Shown: piece by piece, positions 27,540-35,731 of the stretch
How the letters are laid out: each line of letters begins with the position of its first letter
Position numbering within the stretch: position 1 is the first letter of the stretch
Source of the DNA: Microbulbifer sp. MI-G
GTDB lineage: Bacteria > Pseudomonadota > Gammaproteobacteria > Pseudomonadales > Cellvibrionaceae
Reading direction: 5' to 3'
Assembly (NCBI RefSeq): GCF_030440425.1
Contig: NZ_CP098023.1
Coordinates: 4,299,001-4,363,000 of the forward strand
DNA: 64,000 bases
The notes under the pieces: model-generated
What the model saw: the letters and a program-made list of their open reading frames with translations, nothing else
The model's database searches: none
Told to the model about the DNA's origin: nothing
Translations under genes and position numbers: made by a program

Positions 27540-28685
27540 ATGGTAGTGATGAAGAAGATTAACTGGTACCCCGCCGTTATCCTCGGTCTCCTGGCGCTGC
27601 TGGTGATTACCTTTGCTGTATTGGTGGCCTCCCGAGCGGCGCTGGGACCACAACAACAGTACACCGAGGCGGGTGCCCAAGAGCGGTATCACTGGAAGCT
27701 GGTCACCACCTGGCCGAAGAACTTTCCCGGCCTCGGTCGCGCACCGGAGCACTTCGCCCGGGAGGTGGCAGTGATGTCGGGCGGGCGGCTGAAGATCAAG
27801 GTCTATGGCGCCGGCGAGCTGGTACCCGCCCTGGGCGTTTTCAGTGCCGTTTCCGAAGGTGCCGCGCAAATGGGACACGGCGCTGCCTATTACTGGAAGG
27901 GAAAAATACCGGCGGCTCAATTTTTCACCGCTGTGCCCTTCGGCCTGAATGCCCAGGAAATGAATGGCTGGCTGCATCACGGTGGTGGCCTGGAACTCTG
28001 GGAAGCACTCTACGAACCGTTTAACCTGATTCCCTTGGCCGGGGGCTCCACGGGTGTGCAAATGGCCGGCTGGTTTAACAAGCCCATCAATTCCGTTGAG
28101 GATTTACAGGGTCTGAAGATGCGTATCCCCGGTATTGGCGGTGAGGTGCTCAACCGGGCGGGTGGAACAGCAGTCACCATTCCTGGTGGCGAATTGTATA
28201 CCGCATTGCAGACCGGGGTGATTGATGCCACCGAATGGGTCGGCCCCTACAACGATCTGGCCTTCGGTTTTCACCGGGTGGCCGAGTACTATTATTATCC
28301 GGGCTGGCATGAACCCGGCTCAATGATGGAGTTTATTGTCAACAAGAAGGCCTTTGAACAACTGCCAGAAGACCTGCAGGAAATTGTGCGTGTCGCGGCC
28401 CGCGCTGCCAACCAGGATATGCTGGATGAGTACACCGCACGCAATAACCGTGCCCTGAAGGAGCTGGTGGAAGAACACGGCGTAAAGGTCAGGCGTCTGC
28501 CGGATGATGTATTGTCCCACCTGAAGGCAATCAATGCAGAAATCCTGCGGGAGTCCGCGGCGCAGGATCCGGAATTTGACCGTGTATACCAGGCATTTAA
28601 GGCGTTCGAGCAGGATGTGAAAGCCTATCATCAAATCAGTGAAGAAGCTTATTATCAGACGCGGGAATTGAAAGAAAATGAATAG
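27540..28685 (+). CDS. TRAP transporter substrate-binding protein, TakP (DctP) type
   Basis: A 381-residue periplasmic binding protein held or exported by one N-terminal hydrophobic helix (about residues 10-30). Typical TakP stretches are YHWKLVTTWPKNFPGLG, GGSTGVQMAGWFNKPI, the helix-defining LKMRIPGIGGEVLNRAGG, and ALQTGVIDATEWVGPYND. Family members bind 2-oxo acids or related carboxylates with a bound cation. The cognate-looking membrane subunits (DctQ and DctM types) are not adjacent but lie 3.7 kb away at 32.4-34.4 kb on the opposite strand. ATG 27540 is used; ATG 27549 three codons later is equally possible. It lies 80 bases after uvrD. Confidence 0.92.
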   Translation: MVVMKKINWYPAVILGLLALLVITFAVLVASRAALGPQQQYTEAGAQERYHWKLVTTWPKNFPGLGRAPEHFAREVAVMSGGRLKIKVYGAGELVPALGVFSAVSEGAAQMGHGAAYYWKGKIPAAQFFTAVPFGLNAQEMNGWLHHGGGLELWEALYEPFNLIPLAGGSTGVQMAGWFNKPINSVEDLQGLKMRIPGIGGEVLNRAGGTAVTIPGGELYTALQTGVIDATEWVGPYNDLAFGFHRVAEYYYYPGWHEPGSMMEFIVNKKAFEQLPEDLQEIVRVAARAANQDMLDEYTARNNRALKELVEEHGVKVRRLPDDVLSHLKAINAEILRESAAQDPEFDRVYQAFKAFEQDVKAYHQISEEAYYQTRELKENE

Positions 28686-29262
28686 CCTAGTCAGCAAACT
28701 TAATTGAGACAAAAAAAGCTCCGTGTCTCTCTATTCAGCAACAGAGGCAGCTTGAAAGTACAGCCCAATTGAGCCAGATCACCGTATGACAGGCATGTTT
28801 TTGGCAAAGGTTACCATATAAAGTGATTAGAGCATCTTTTAGAGATTGCAGTTAACCCGGTATACATAGCTCTTATTTACCAGCAACTACTCAAATGGCA
28901 AAACGCTTCGCAAAGTTAAATCACCTTCTTAGAGTTGTTGACGGTAACGAGGTGAAGAGATTAAGTAAAATCAGCTCCTGGCGAAACCGACAGCCCATCA
29001 CCGCGGGAAGCATTCGGTAGGGGCTGGTGAGGAAGCTACAGAATTTTATTGTTCACAACTGATGGAATACAATATTGCGGAAATCACAGCCGCGAATGGC
29101 GCATTATTATCCAAAAGCGAATAAAGAATAAGAAAACGGATATTTTTAAATTAAAGGAAAGGGTTGAACTGAGTATCCGGCGTTAAAGAAGGTCATTGGA
29201 CAGCCAACTCACCCTAAGCCCGCATTTTCAAGATATACTTCCGAAATTATCAAAGTGACAAA
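28686..29262. other. Intergenic region of about 580 bases
   Basis: AT-rich compared with flanking genes and without a supportable gene. A short inverted repeat GAGAC ... GTCTC just after the binding-protein gene is too weak to call a terminator. The promoter of the 5'-nucleotidase gene must lie at the right end; no Pho-box repeats were seen there. Confidence 0.5.
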
Positions 29263-31179
29263 GTGATAAGAATAATGACGGTTTTGACTCAATGGGTTCT
29301 CCTGCTAAGTTTGTTAACGTCACCATTACTGATGGCGAAAGAAATACCTTTCTCCATATTGCATACCAATGACTGGCAGTCCCGCCTGTTAGGGGTTGGA
29401 CCAAATTCTGAATATACCCCCAATTCAATCAACGATGATCAGACTATCGGCGGTGTAGCGCGACTGGCGACACTGATTGATGATCGTCAAAAGGCACTGG
29501 GGGAACAACCGATACTATTACTGGATGGAGGTGATATCAGTCAGGGCACACTATTTCACACTCTGTATCGGAAACATGCCCCAGAACTGAGGTTGATGAA
29601 AACTCTGGGCTATGACGCCGTTACTCTGGGTAACCATGAATTTGATTTCCGTTCAGACGGCCTTTCAAAAATGCTGGAAGCCGCTAAAGAGCACCTTCAG
29701 GAGTTGCCCCCTATCATTACTTCCAACCTGAAGCTTCCTCCAGCGCAACAGCATCTCCAGAAAGACGGTACGATTTTGGAATGGAAAGTGATTGAGAAAC
29801 ACGATATCCGTTTTGGATTATTCGGTTTGATCGGTAACGAAGCCGCCGAAGTTCTTGCCCCCGATGATAACCCTGCAGTTTTTGCAGATCAGATTACCAC
29901 AGCAAAAAACATGGTTAAATTATTAAGAGAAGAACAGAATGCAGATGTCGTTATCCTGATGTCTCACAGCGGTGTCAGGAGAATGGAAGATGGCAGCTGG
30001 GGTGGTGAGGAAGTGCAGTATGCCCAACAAGTTCCTGGTATTGATGTGATTGTTGGCGGTCATAGCCATACGCTTCTAATGGAGCCGATTATGGTTGGAG
30101 AGACGGCCATTGTTCAAGCCGGCTCGGGCACGCGCTATCTTGGGGAGTTGAATCTTGGCATTGATGAGTCTGGAAAGGTCAGTGTTAAACACTATCAGCT
30201 GCACAGAATTGATGACAGCATGTTGGGCAAACCAGATGTTACTGTACAAGTGGAAAAGTTTAAGAGCCTGATCAATCAGGAAGTGATGACCGGCGACTTT
30301 TCCTTTTATCGACCCTTGGTGCAAACACCGAAAACCTTAACCAGAGATTACTCTGACAATGCCCTTGGGAACCTGGTAGCCGATGGGATTCGCTTCGCCA
30401 GCGGCAGTGACATCGCCCTGACCACTAACAGTCTGATCCGAGATGATTTAATAGCCGGTGAATCCGGCGTTCAGTCTGTATCGGATATATTCCGGTTGCA
30501 GCCACTGGGAATAGGGCCTGATGATCAACCCGGCTATCCATTAATGAAAATCTGGATGACAGCGAAAGAGATCAGGGGCCTGATGGAAGTGATGTCGTTT
30601 GCCTACATGATTAAAGGAAATGACTATTATCCCCATTTTTCGGGCCTGCGCTTCATCTATAACACACTGCGTCCACCACTGGATAGAATTACCTCTATTG
30701 AGCTGGGCTCCGACGAACTGGGATATGTCCCACTGGATCTATCAGACGACAGCAAACTATTCAGCTTTTCCGCATCCAGTTATGTTGGTAGCTTTGCCAG
30801 AACTATCTCCGAACTGAGTTATGGGCTGGTCAATATCGTTCCTAAAGATCGCCATGGTCAGCCAGTGACTGATCTAAATGACAGCATCATTGATAGAGAC
30901 CCAAAAATACCGGGGATTCAAGAGTATAAAAACTGGCAGGCGCAATTAAACTATTTTGCACAGTTGCCGGATGTGGATGGTAATGGCATCGGGGATATCG
31001 TGCTAGATCAGCATATTACCTCTCCAAGAATGCAGGCCATCAGCAGTCTGAAGTTATCAGACTTGGTTGCCAATGCAACACCGATTGTATGGGTGTGTGT
31101 ACTGGTGCTGCTCTTGCTTGCTGTCTTGCTGATCATGTTGATCACTCGTATCGCTAGGCGGTTTCGCAATGCTGTGTAA
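29263..31179 (+). CDS. Membrane-anchored bifunctional metallophosphatase/5'-nucleotidase
   Basis: A 638-residue exported enzyme. The signal peptide spans about 1-25. The calcineurin-like metal site is complete: LHTNDW (33-38), LLDGGDISQG, GNHEFD (123-128), LMSHSGVRR and GGHSH (265-269). The C-terminal nucleotidase domain includes DNALGNLVADGIRFASGSDIA. Unlike soluble UshA it ends in a strong hydrophobic helix (VCVLVLLLLAVLLIMLI) and positive residues, so it is probably tethered in the inner membrane facing the periplasm. It releases phosphate from nucleotides or cyclic nucleotides. GTG 29263 or ATG 29275 may start it; neither has a strong ribosome site. Confidence 0.92.
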   Translation: MIRIMTVLTQWVLLLSLLTSPLLMAKEIPFSILHTNDWQSRLLGVGPNSEYTPNSINDDQTIGGVARLATLIDDRQKALGEQPILLLDGGDISQGTLFHTLYRKHAPELRLMKTLGYDAVTLGNHEFDFRSDGLSKMLEAAKEHLQELPPIITSNLKLPPAQQHLQKDGTILEWKVIEKHDIRFGLFGLIGNEAAEVLAPDDNPAVFADQITTAKNMVKLLREEQNADVVILMSHSGVRRMEDGSWGGEEVQYAQQVPGIDVIVGGHSHTLLMEPIMVGETAIVQAGSGTRYLGELNLGIDESGKVSVKHYQLHRIDDSMLGKPDVTVQVEKFKSLINQEVMTGDFSFYRPLVQTPKTLTRDYSDNALGNLVADGIRFASGSDIALTTNSLIRDDLIAGESGVQSVSDIFRLQPLGIGPDDQPGYPLMKIWMTAKEIRGLMEVMSFAYMIKGNDYYPHFSGLRFIYNTLRPPLDRITSIELGSDELGYVPLDLSDDSKLFSFSASSYVGSFARTISELSYGLVNIVPKDRHGQPVTDLNDSIIDRDPKIPGIQEYKNWQAQLNYFAQLPDVDGNGIGDIVLDQHITSPRMQAISSLKLSDLVANATPIVWVCVLVLLLLAVLLIMLITRIARRFRNAV

Positions 31180-31899
31180 GCGCTAAATCCTGGTTGTTAA
31201 TTAGGGCTTCGAGAAGACCCTCGAAGGTCTACGAATGAGAGCTTCTTTTGTCGTCAACGCTTTTGATTATTTATTGGCTTTGCAGAGGGGAGGTTGAACT
31301 GCTCTGGGAGATCTATTCAACCATGGTGTAATGCGCTTCGGCGCCTGGATGTACACTATAGCTGTAGAATGCTGCTGCTCCTGAAGCAACCTGAGTGAAA
31401 TGGCCAGCAGGGAGTGCCAGTTTTTATCAAATATAGCTTTCCTCAGTAGCTCCTGATTAACAAAATTTCTGCTGCTCTTGAATCTGTGCCTGAGGTTTCT
31501 CTTTTATATAGTTATCATCCATTCTGGATACTTGTGCCGGGTTTGTAACAAATTACCAAGAGTGCAGACCATAGAGGAAATTGATGCCTTGTTGCCATGA
31601 ATTCTTCAGCGCGTAACGGAAGCAAATTTGCCGAGTGAACCAAAGGGTGGGGTTAATTGATCTCTGGCATAACTAAGAGATATTGACTATTTGCTTTTCA
31701 ATATCACGCTATAAAAAGCAATTATCAATAGAATCAACAACAATTGTTATTGATAAAATAGCTTTTGGGTGACTTTCCGTAGTTTAGGTAGGTGGGGTAA
31801 ATTCGATGCCATTCCTAGATAATGAGTCTACAGAATTCTGCCTGGAAAGCTGATAATCAAACATTTGAGTAAGTGGCCCTTACCCCTTGTTTTGACAAC
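31180..31899. other. AT-rich intergenic region of about 720 bases
   Basis: No supportable gene. Just after the nucleotidase, CTTCGAG/CTCGAAG (31207-31213 with 31220-31226) and AGACC/GGTCT (31215-31219 with 31226-31230) form two overlapping, mutually exclusive hairpins without a T-run. On the minus strand a frame of about 75 codons without start codon crosses about 31270-31510 (contains NFVNQELLRKAIFDKNWHS). I do not recognise it; it could be a gene remnant. Confidence 0.5.
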
Positions 31900-32289
31900 T
31901 CAAGGCAGCGGCCTGGTACGCCCGCTATCATCAATCGCCACAAATACAAATTCACCTTCGGTGACCTTTACCTGCTCCCCGGAATCGACCCGCGTCAACC
32001 ACACCTCGACCATGGTCCGGATGGAGGAGCGCCCCACCTCCAGGGCTTCGGCGTAGCAACTGACCGTGGAGCCAACCGGAACCGGGCGCAAAAACACCAT
32101 ACTGCCAACCGCTACTGTGGTGACCCTGCCGCGGGCGATACTCTGTGCCAGAATGGCACCGGCCAGGTCCATCTGCGACATCAGCCAGCCGGCGAAGACA
32201 TCCCCCTGGGGATTGGTGTCGCGGGGCATGGCCAGGGTTTGCAGGGCGAGTGTGCCTGTGGGTTGCGGGTTTTCATCTAGTGCTGACAT
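31900..32289 (-). CDS. yciA: Acyl-CoA thioesterase, YciA type (hotdog fold)
   Basis: A 129-residue single hotdog-domain protein. The segment LAMPRDTNPQGDVFAGWLMSQ carries the catalytic Asp of YciA, and GRVTTVAVGSMVFLRPV continues the family pattern. It hydrolyses acyl-CoA thioesters with broad chain length in the cytoplasm. I prefer ATG 32289 (MSALDENPQ) over ATG 32307 because GAGCA lies upstream, while the longer form has no ribosome site; both are possible. It is downstream of the TRAP membrane genes in the same direction (132-base gap), and co-transcription is uncertain. Confidence 0.92.
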   Translation of the reverse strand: MSALDENPQPTGTLALQTLAMPRDTNPQGDVFAGWLMSQMDLAGAILAQSIARGRVTTVAVGSMVFLRPVPVGSTVSCYAEALEVGRSSIRTMVEVWLTRVDSGEQVKVTEGEFVFVAIDDSGRTRPLP

Positions 32290-32421
32290 CGACTGCTCAT
32301 AAATCATTAGCGTTATTCGGGGCGACTGCCGGGAAGGTGGCGTATTCTAGCACAAATTGGCCAGTAAATAACCAGTGCTGCTAGTGAAAACTCGAGGATC
32401 GAGCGCTTCTCGGCGATCTCC

Positions 32422-33786
32422 TCAGCGGGCCACCATGGCTGGCAGCCAGGTCGCCAGTGAAGGCCACAGAGCCAACACACAAAGTATCAGCAGCTGAATG
32501 GCGATAAACGGGATAACCCCGCGGTAGATGGCCGAGGTGGCTACAGAGCTCGGTGCCACCCCGCGCAGATAAAAAAGTGCAAAACCAAAGGGCGGGGTCA
32601 GGAAGGAAGTCTGCAGGTTGATGGCAATCATAATCCCCAGCCACACGGGATCGACGCCCATTGCCAGCAACACAGGTCCAACGATGGGCACCACCACGAA
32701 AGTGATTTCGAAAAAGTCGAGGATAAAGCCGAGCAGGAAGATCATCACCATCACCAGAAGGGTTGCGCCCAAAACGCCCCCGGGCAGGCTATGAAAAATC
32801 CCCGTGACCAGCTCCTCGCCGCCGTAACCGCGGAAGACCAGAGAGAACAGAGAGGCGCCGATCAGTATGGCGAAGACCATAGCGGTCACCTGCAGGGTAC
32901 TGCGCCCAACCGCGCCCGCTCTTGCCCAGTCCAGGGCACCACGGCTGTATGCCAGCAGACCGGCCCCCAGGGCACCGATGCCAGCGGCCTCGGTGGGCGT
33001 GGCCGCGCCGGTCATTATCGAGCCCAGCACCACCAGCATCAGGGTGATGGGGGGCAACAGGCTGTGCAGCAATGGCCAGGGCTCCAGTGCTTTGCGTTCG
33101 CCCGGTGGCGCTGCGGCCGGCTCGCGGCGGGAAATCATTAACAGATAAGTGATATAGGCCGCTACCAGCAACAGGCCGGGAATAATGGCGCCTATAAACA
33201 GGTCTCCGACACTGATCGGCTTTGGATTGAAAATGCCGGCAGACAGCTGTGCCTGCTGGTAGGCATTGGAAAGTGTATCGCCCAACAGTACCAGTGCAAT
33301 CGATGGTGGAATGATCTGCCCCAGAGTACCCGTGGCACAGATGGTGCCGGTGGCAAGGTTGGGCGCATAGCCCTGCTTTAACATGGTGGGCAAGGACATC
33401 AGACCCATAGTGACCACAGTTGCACCAACAATACCGGTACTGGCGGCGAGGAGTGTCCCCACCATTACAACAGAAATGGCCATGCCCGCGCGTGCGCCCA
33501 TAAAGACCCTGGTCAGGTTGACCAGCAAATCCTCGGCGATCTTGGCCCGCTGCAGAATGACACCCATGAGAACAAAAAGCGGCACCGCTACCAGGGTGCC
33601 GTTTTGCATAATGCCGTAGAGGCGATCGGGAAAGGCCCGCAACAACTCTGCATCGAAGACACCACAGACTATACCGAGACCTGCGGCGATTAGGGCGGTG
33701 CCACCGAGGGTAAAGGCCACCGGGTAGCCGAACATCAGCAGGGCGCAGATGACGGCAAACATCAGCAGGGGGACCAGTTCGATCAT
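32422..33786 (-). CDS. TRAP transporter large permease (DctM/TakM type)
   Basis: A 454-residue inner-membrane protein with about 12 helices. It starts MIELVPLLMFAVICALLMFG and contains FVLMGVILQRAKIAEDLLVN and CATGTLGQIIPPSIALVLLGD, the conserved ion/substrate loop of DctM proteins. The later segment AINLQTSFLTPPFGFALFYLRG is typical of the group that works with TakP proteins. It couples substrate uptake to Na+. Its start overlaps the upstream DctQ-type gene by four bases (ATGA), indicating translational coupling. The likely partner binding protein is at 27.5-28.7 kb. Confidence 0.95.
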   Translation of the reverse strand: MIELVPLLMFAVICALLMFGYPVAFTLGGTALIAAGLGIVCGVFDAELLRAFPDRLYGIMQNGTLVAVPLFVLMGVILQRAKIAEDLLVNLTRVFMGARAGMAISVVMVGTLLAASTGIVGATVVTMGLMSLPTMLKQGYAPNLATGTICATGTLGQIIPPSIALVLLGDTLSNAYQQAQLSAGIFNPKPISVGDLFIGAIIPGLLLVAAYITYLLMISRREPAAAPPGERKALEPWPLLHSLLPPITLMLVVLGSIMTGAATPTEAAGIGALGAGLLAYSRGALDWARAGAVGRSTLQVTAMVFAILIGASLFSLVFRGYGGEELVTGIFHSLPGGVLGATLLVMVMIFLLGFILDFFEITFVVVPIVGPVLLAMGVDPVWLGIMIAINLQTSFLTPPFGFALFYLRGVAPSSVATSAIYRGVIPFIAIQLLILCVLALWPSLATWLPAMVAR

Positions 33787-34355
33787 ACCTCGGTCTCCTC
33801 GGGCTGTTTGGATAATGCCGGCGAGGTTTCAGCAGCTGTTGCCACTGGGGGCGTTTCCATCAACTGTATCAGGGCGCGGATAAACTGGGCTGCACCGGCC
33901 AGGCTAAGCGTGATTGCGGCCAGCGGAATCAGACTCTTGAGTAGAAAGACCCCAGGCAAGCCGCCGGCGTTGGCACTGTCTTCGAATACCCACCAGCTGT
34001 TGAGGACAAACTGCCAGCTGCTGACCAGGAGGAAACCGCACAGGGGCAACAGGAAGACGAGATAGCCGATAGCATTGACCCAGGCTCTGCTCCGCGGGCG
34101 CATCTGACGGTAAAAGACGTCCACACGCACATGGGCATCGGTTTGCAGGGCATAGGCCAGTCCGAGCATAAAAACAGCGCCGTGCAGATAGACAACAGAT
34201 TCCTGCAGGGCGACAGAGCCGCTGTCAAAGAAGCGGCGCAGCACTACGATACCGCTTTGCAGCAATGCCATGGCCAGGGTAAACCAGGCGAGCAGGTGAC
34301 CGGTGCGTCTGGAAAGCGCTTCCAGCACGCGCGCGCCTCGCAGCAGAAATGGCAT
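33783..34355 (-). CDS. TRAP transporter small permease (DctQ/TakQ type)
   Basis: A 190-residue protein with four predicted helices, as usual for DctQ. Recognisable stretches are DSGSVALQESVVYLHGAVFM and DAHVRVDVFYRQMRPRSRAW, which follow the TakQ pattern; the C-terminus is a short polar tail. It forms the membrane complex with the overlapping DctM-type gene. The start ATG at 34355 is about 180 bases from divergent pstS, and the intervening Pho boxes point to pstS rather than this gene, though the two promoters share the gap. Confidence 0.92.
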   Translation of the reverse strand: MPFLLRGARVLEALSRRTGHLLAWFTLAMALLQSGIVVLRRFFDSGSVALQESVVYLHGAVFMLGLAYALQTDAHVRVDVFYRQMRPRSRAWVNAIGYLVFLLPLCGFLLVSSWQFVLNSWWVFEDSANAGGLPGVFLLKSLIPLAAITLSLAGAAQFIRALIQLMETPPVATAAETSPALSKQPEETEV

Positions 34356-34444
34356 AGGGGATTCTCTCTGACATCTTATTGTTATCTCGATGCCGTGAAG
34401 GTTACCGTTTTGCCCCTTCCGGCACCAGCGGGCCTCTCTTCAAG

Positions 34445-34484
34445 TTGTAACCTTTTTGTCATCTTTTATTCATAGAATCGTCAC
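34445..34484 (+). promoter_or_regulatory. Tandem Pho boxes of the pst operon
   Basis: Four 7-base repeats at exact 11-base spacing: TTGTAAC (34445), TTGTCAT (34456), TATTCAT (34467) and TCGTCAC (34478). This is the geometry of two PhoB dimers bound side by side in place of a -35. A -10 like TAGCAT (34495-34500) starts ten bases after the last repeat, and pstS begins at 34538. The match to the PhoB consensus is by eye. Confidence 0.85.
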
Positions 34485-34537
34485 CTGTTGTTCCTAGCAT
34501 CGCCGCGCGAAATAAAAAACACTCACTGGAGTTCTAC

Positions 34538-35590
34538 ATGAACAAGCAAATTCTGGCCACTTCCCTGGCGGCGCTAACCCTCGCCACCGCCCAGGTGGCT
34601 ATGGCGGCTCGCGACTATATCAGTATTGTCGGTTCCTCTACCGTATACCCCTTTACCACGACAGTGGCGGAGCGATTCAGTCGCGCTACCCAGTTCAAGA
34701 CCCCGGTTGTCGAATCTACAGGCACCGGCGGCGGTATGAAACTGTTCTGCCAGGGGGTTGGCGAGAACACTGCGGATATCACCGGCGCTTCCCGTCGCAT
34801 CAAGCAGTCCGAGCTGGAGATGTGTAACAACAATGACGTCGATGTCGTAGAGGTGCAGATCGGCTACGACGGCATTGTGCTTGCCAATGCAAAAAAAGTG
34901 GCCCCGTTTGCGTTGTCCCGCAGGGACATCTTCCTGGCCCTGGCCAGGGAAGTGCCCAACCCGGACGGTTCAAAAACCCTGGTAACCAACCCCTATAAGA
35001 CCTGGAAAGACGTCAACCCGGCCCTGCCCAACCTCCGCATCGAAGTATTGGGCCCGCCCCCCACTTCCGGCACCCGCGACGCCTTTGCCGAATTGGCCCT
35101 GGAGGGTGGCTGTAAAACCTTTGGCTGGATCAAGGCCTTGAAGAAAACCGACAAGAGTGCATACAAGGCGATCTGTCACAATGTGCGCGAGGACGGCGCT
35201 TACGTGGAAGCCGGTGAAAACGACAACCTGATCGTGAATAAGCTGGTCGCCAACCCCAATGCTCTGGGCATTTTTGGTTTCAGCTTCCTCGACCAGAATG
35301 CCGATAAGGTGCAGGGGTCTTTGATCGAAGGTCAGGCTCCGACTTTCGACTCCATTGCCGACCAGCGCTATCCGGTATCGCGCCCACTGTTTATCTATGT
35401 CAAGAAGGCCCATGCCGATGTGGTGCCGGGCATCAGACAGTTCCTGGCGGAATTCACCAGCGCGCGCGCCTGGGGGGAAGAGGGCTACCTGGCGGACAAG
35501 GGCATGATCCCGCTGCCCGATGAAAAGCGCCAACAGGTTGCTACCGACGTGCGCAAGCTGAATGCATTGGGTAATCTCGCTGCAAAATAA
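34538..35590 (+). CDS. pstS: Phosphate ABC transporter substrate-binding protein PstS
   Basis: A 350-residue periplasmic protein with a signal peptide (about 1-23, ending AMA). The mature part starts ARDYISIVGSSTVYPFTTTV, in which the SSTVYP loop binds phosphate. TGTGGGMKLFCQGVGENTAD and GPPPTSGTRDAFAELALEGG supply further ligands. This is the PstS type common in Pseudomonadales and alphaproteobacteria rather than the E. coli type. GGAG sits seven bases before the ATG. It is the first gene of pstSCAB-phoU behind tandem Pho boxes. A stem-loop in the 141-base gap before pstC could keep pstS message more abundant than the permease genes. Confidence 0.96.
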   Translation: MNKQILATSLAALTLATAQVAMAARDYISIVGSSTVYPFTTTVAERFSRATQFKTPVVESTGTGGGMKLFCQGVGENTADITGASRRIKQSELEMCNNNDVDVVEVQIGYDGIVLANAKKVAPFALSRRDIFLALAREVPNPDGSKTLVTNPYKTWKDVNPALPNLRIEVLGPPPTSGTRDAFAELALEGGCKTFGWIKALKKTDKSAYKAICHNVREDGAYVEAGENDNLIVNKLVANPNALGIFGFSFLDQNADKVQGSLIEGQAPTFDSIADQRYPVSRPLFIYVKKAHADVVPGIRQFLAEFTSARAWGEEGYLADKGMIPLPDEKRQQVATDVRKLNALGNLAAK

Positions 35591-35625
35591 TTGTGCTCTG
35601 AAGATGTATGATCAATGGGACTTGG

Positions 35626-35651
35626 CGGCCAGGCTCGGGAGAGTTTGGCCG
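35626..35651 (+). other. Stem-loop between pstS and pstC
   Basis: CGGCCA (35626-35631) and TGGCCG (35646-35651) form a perfect six-pair stem with a 14-base loop. No T-run follows. In this position it could stabilise the pstS 3' end or partly block read-through; this is an inference. Confidence 0.4.
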
Positions 35652-35731
35652 TTCCTTCTGTACAGTCAGATGAAAACCCGGGGGAAAGTCGCGATAATGC
35701 GCTCAGCAACCCCTTACAGCACGGTAAAGTA

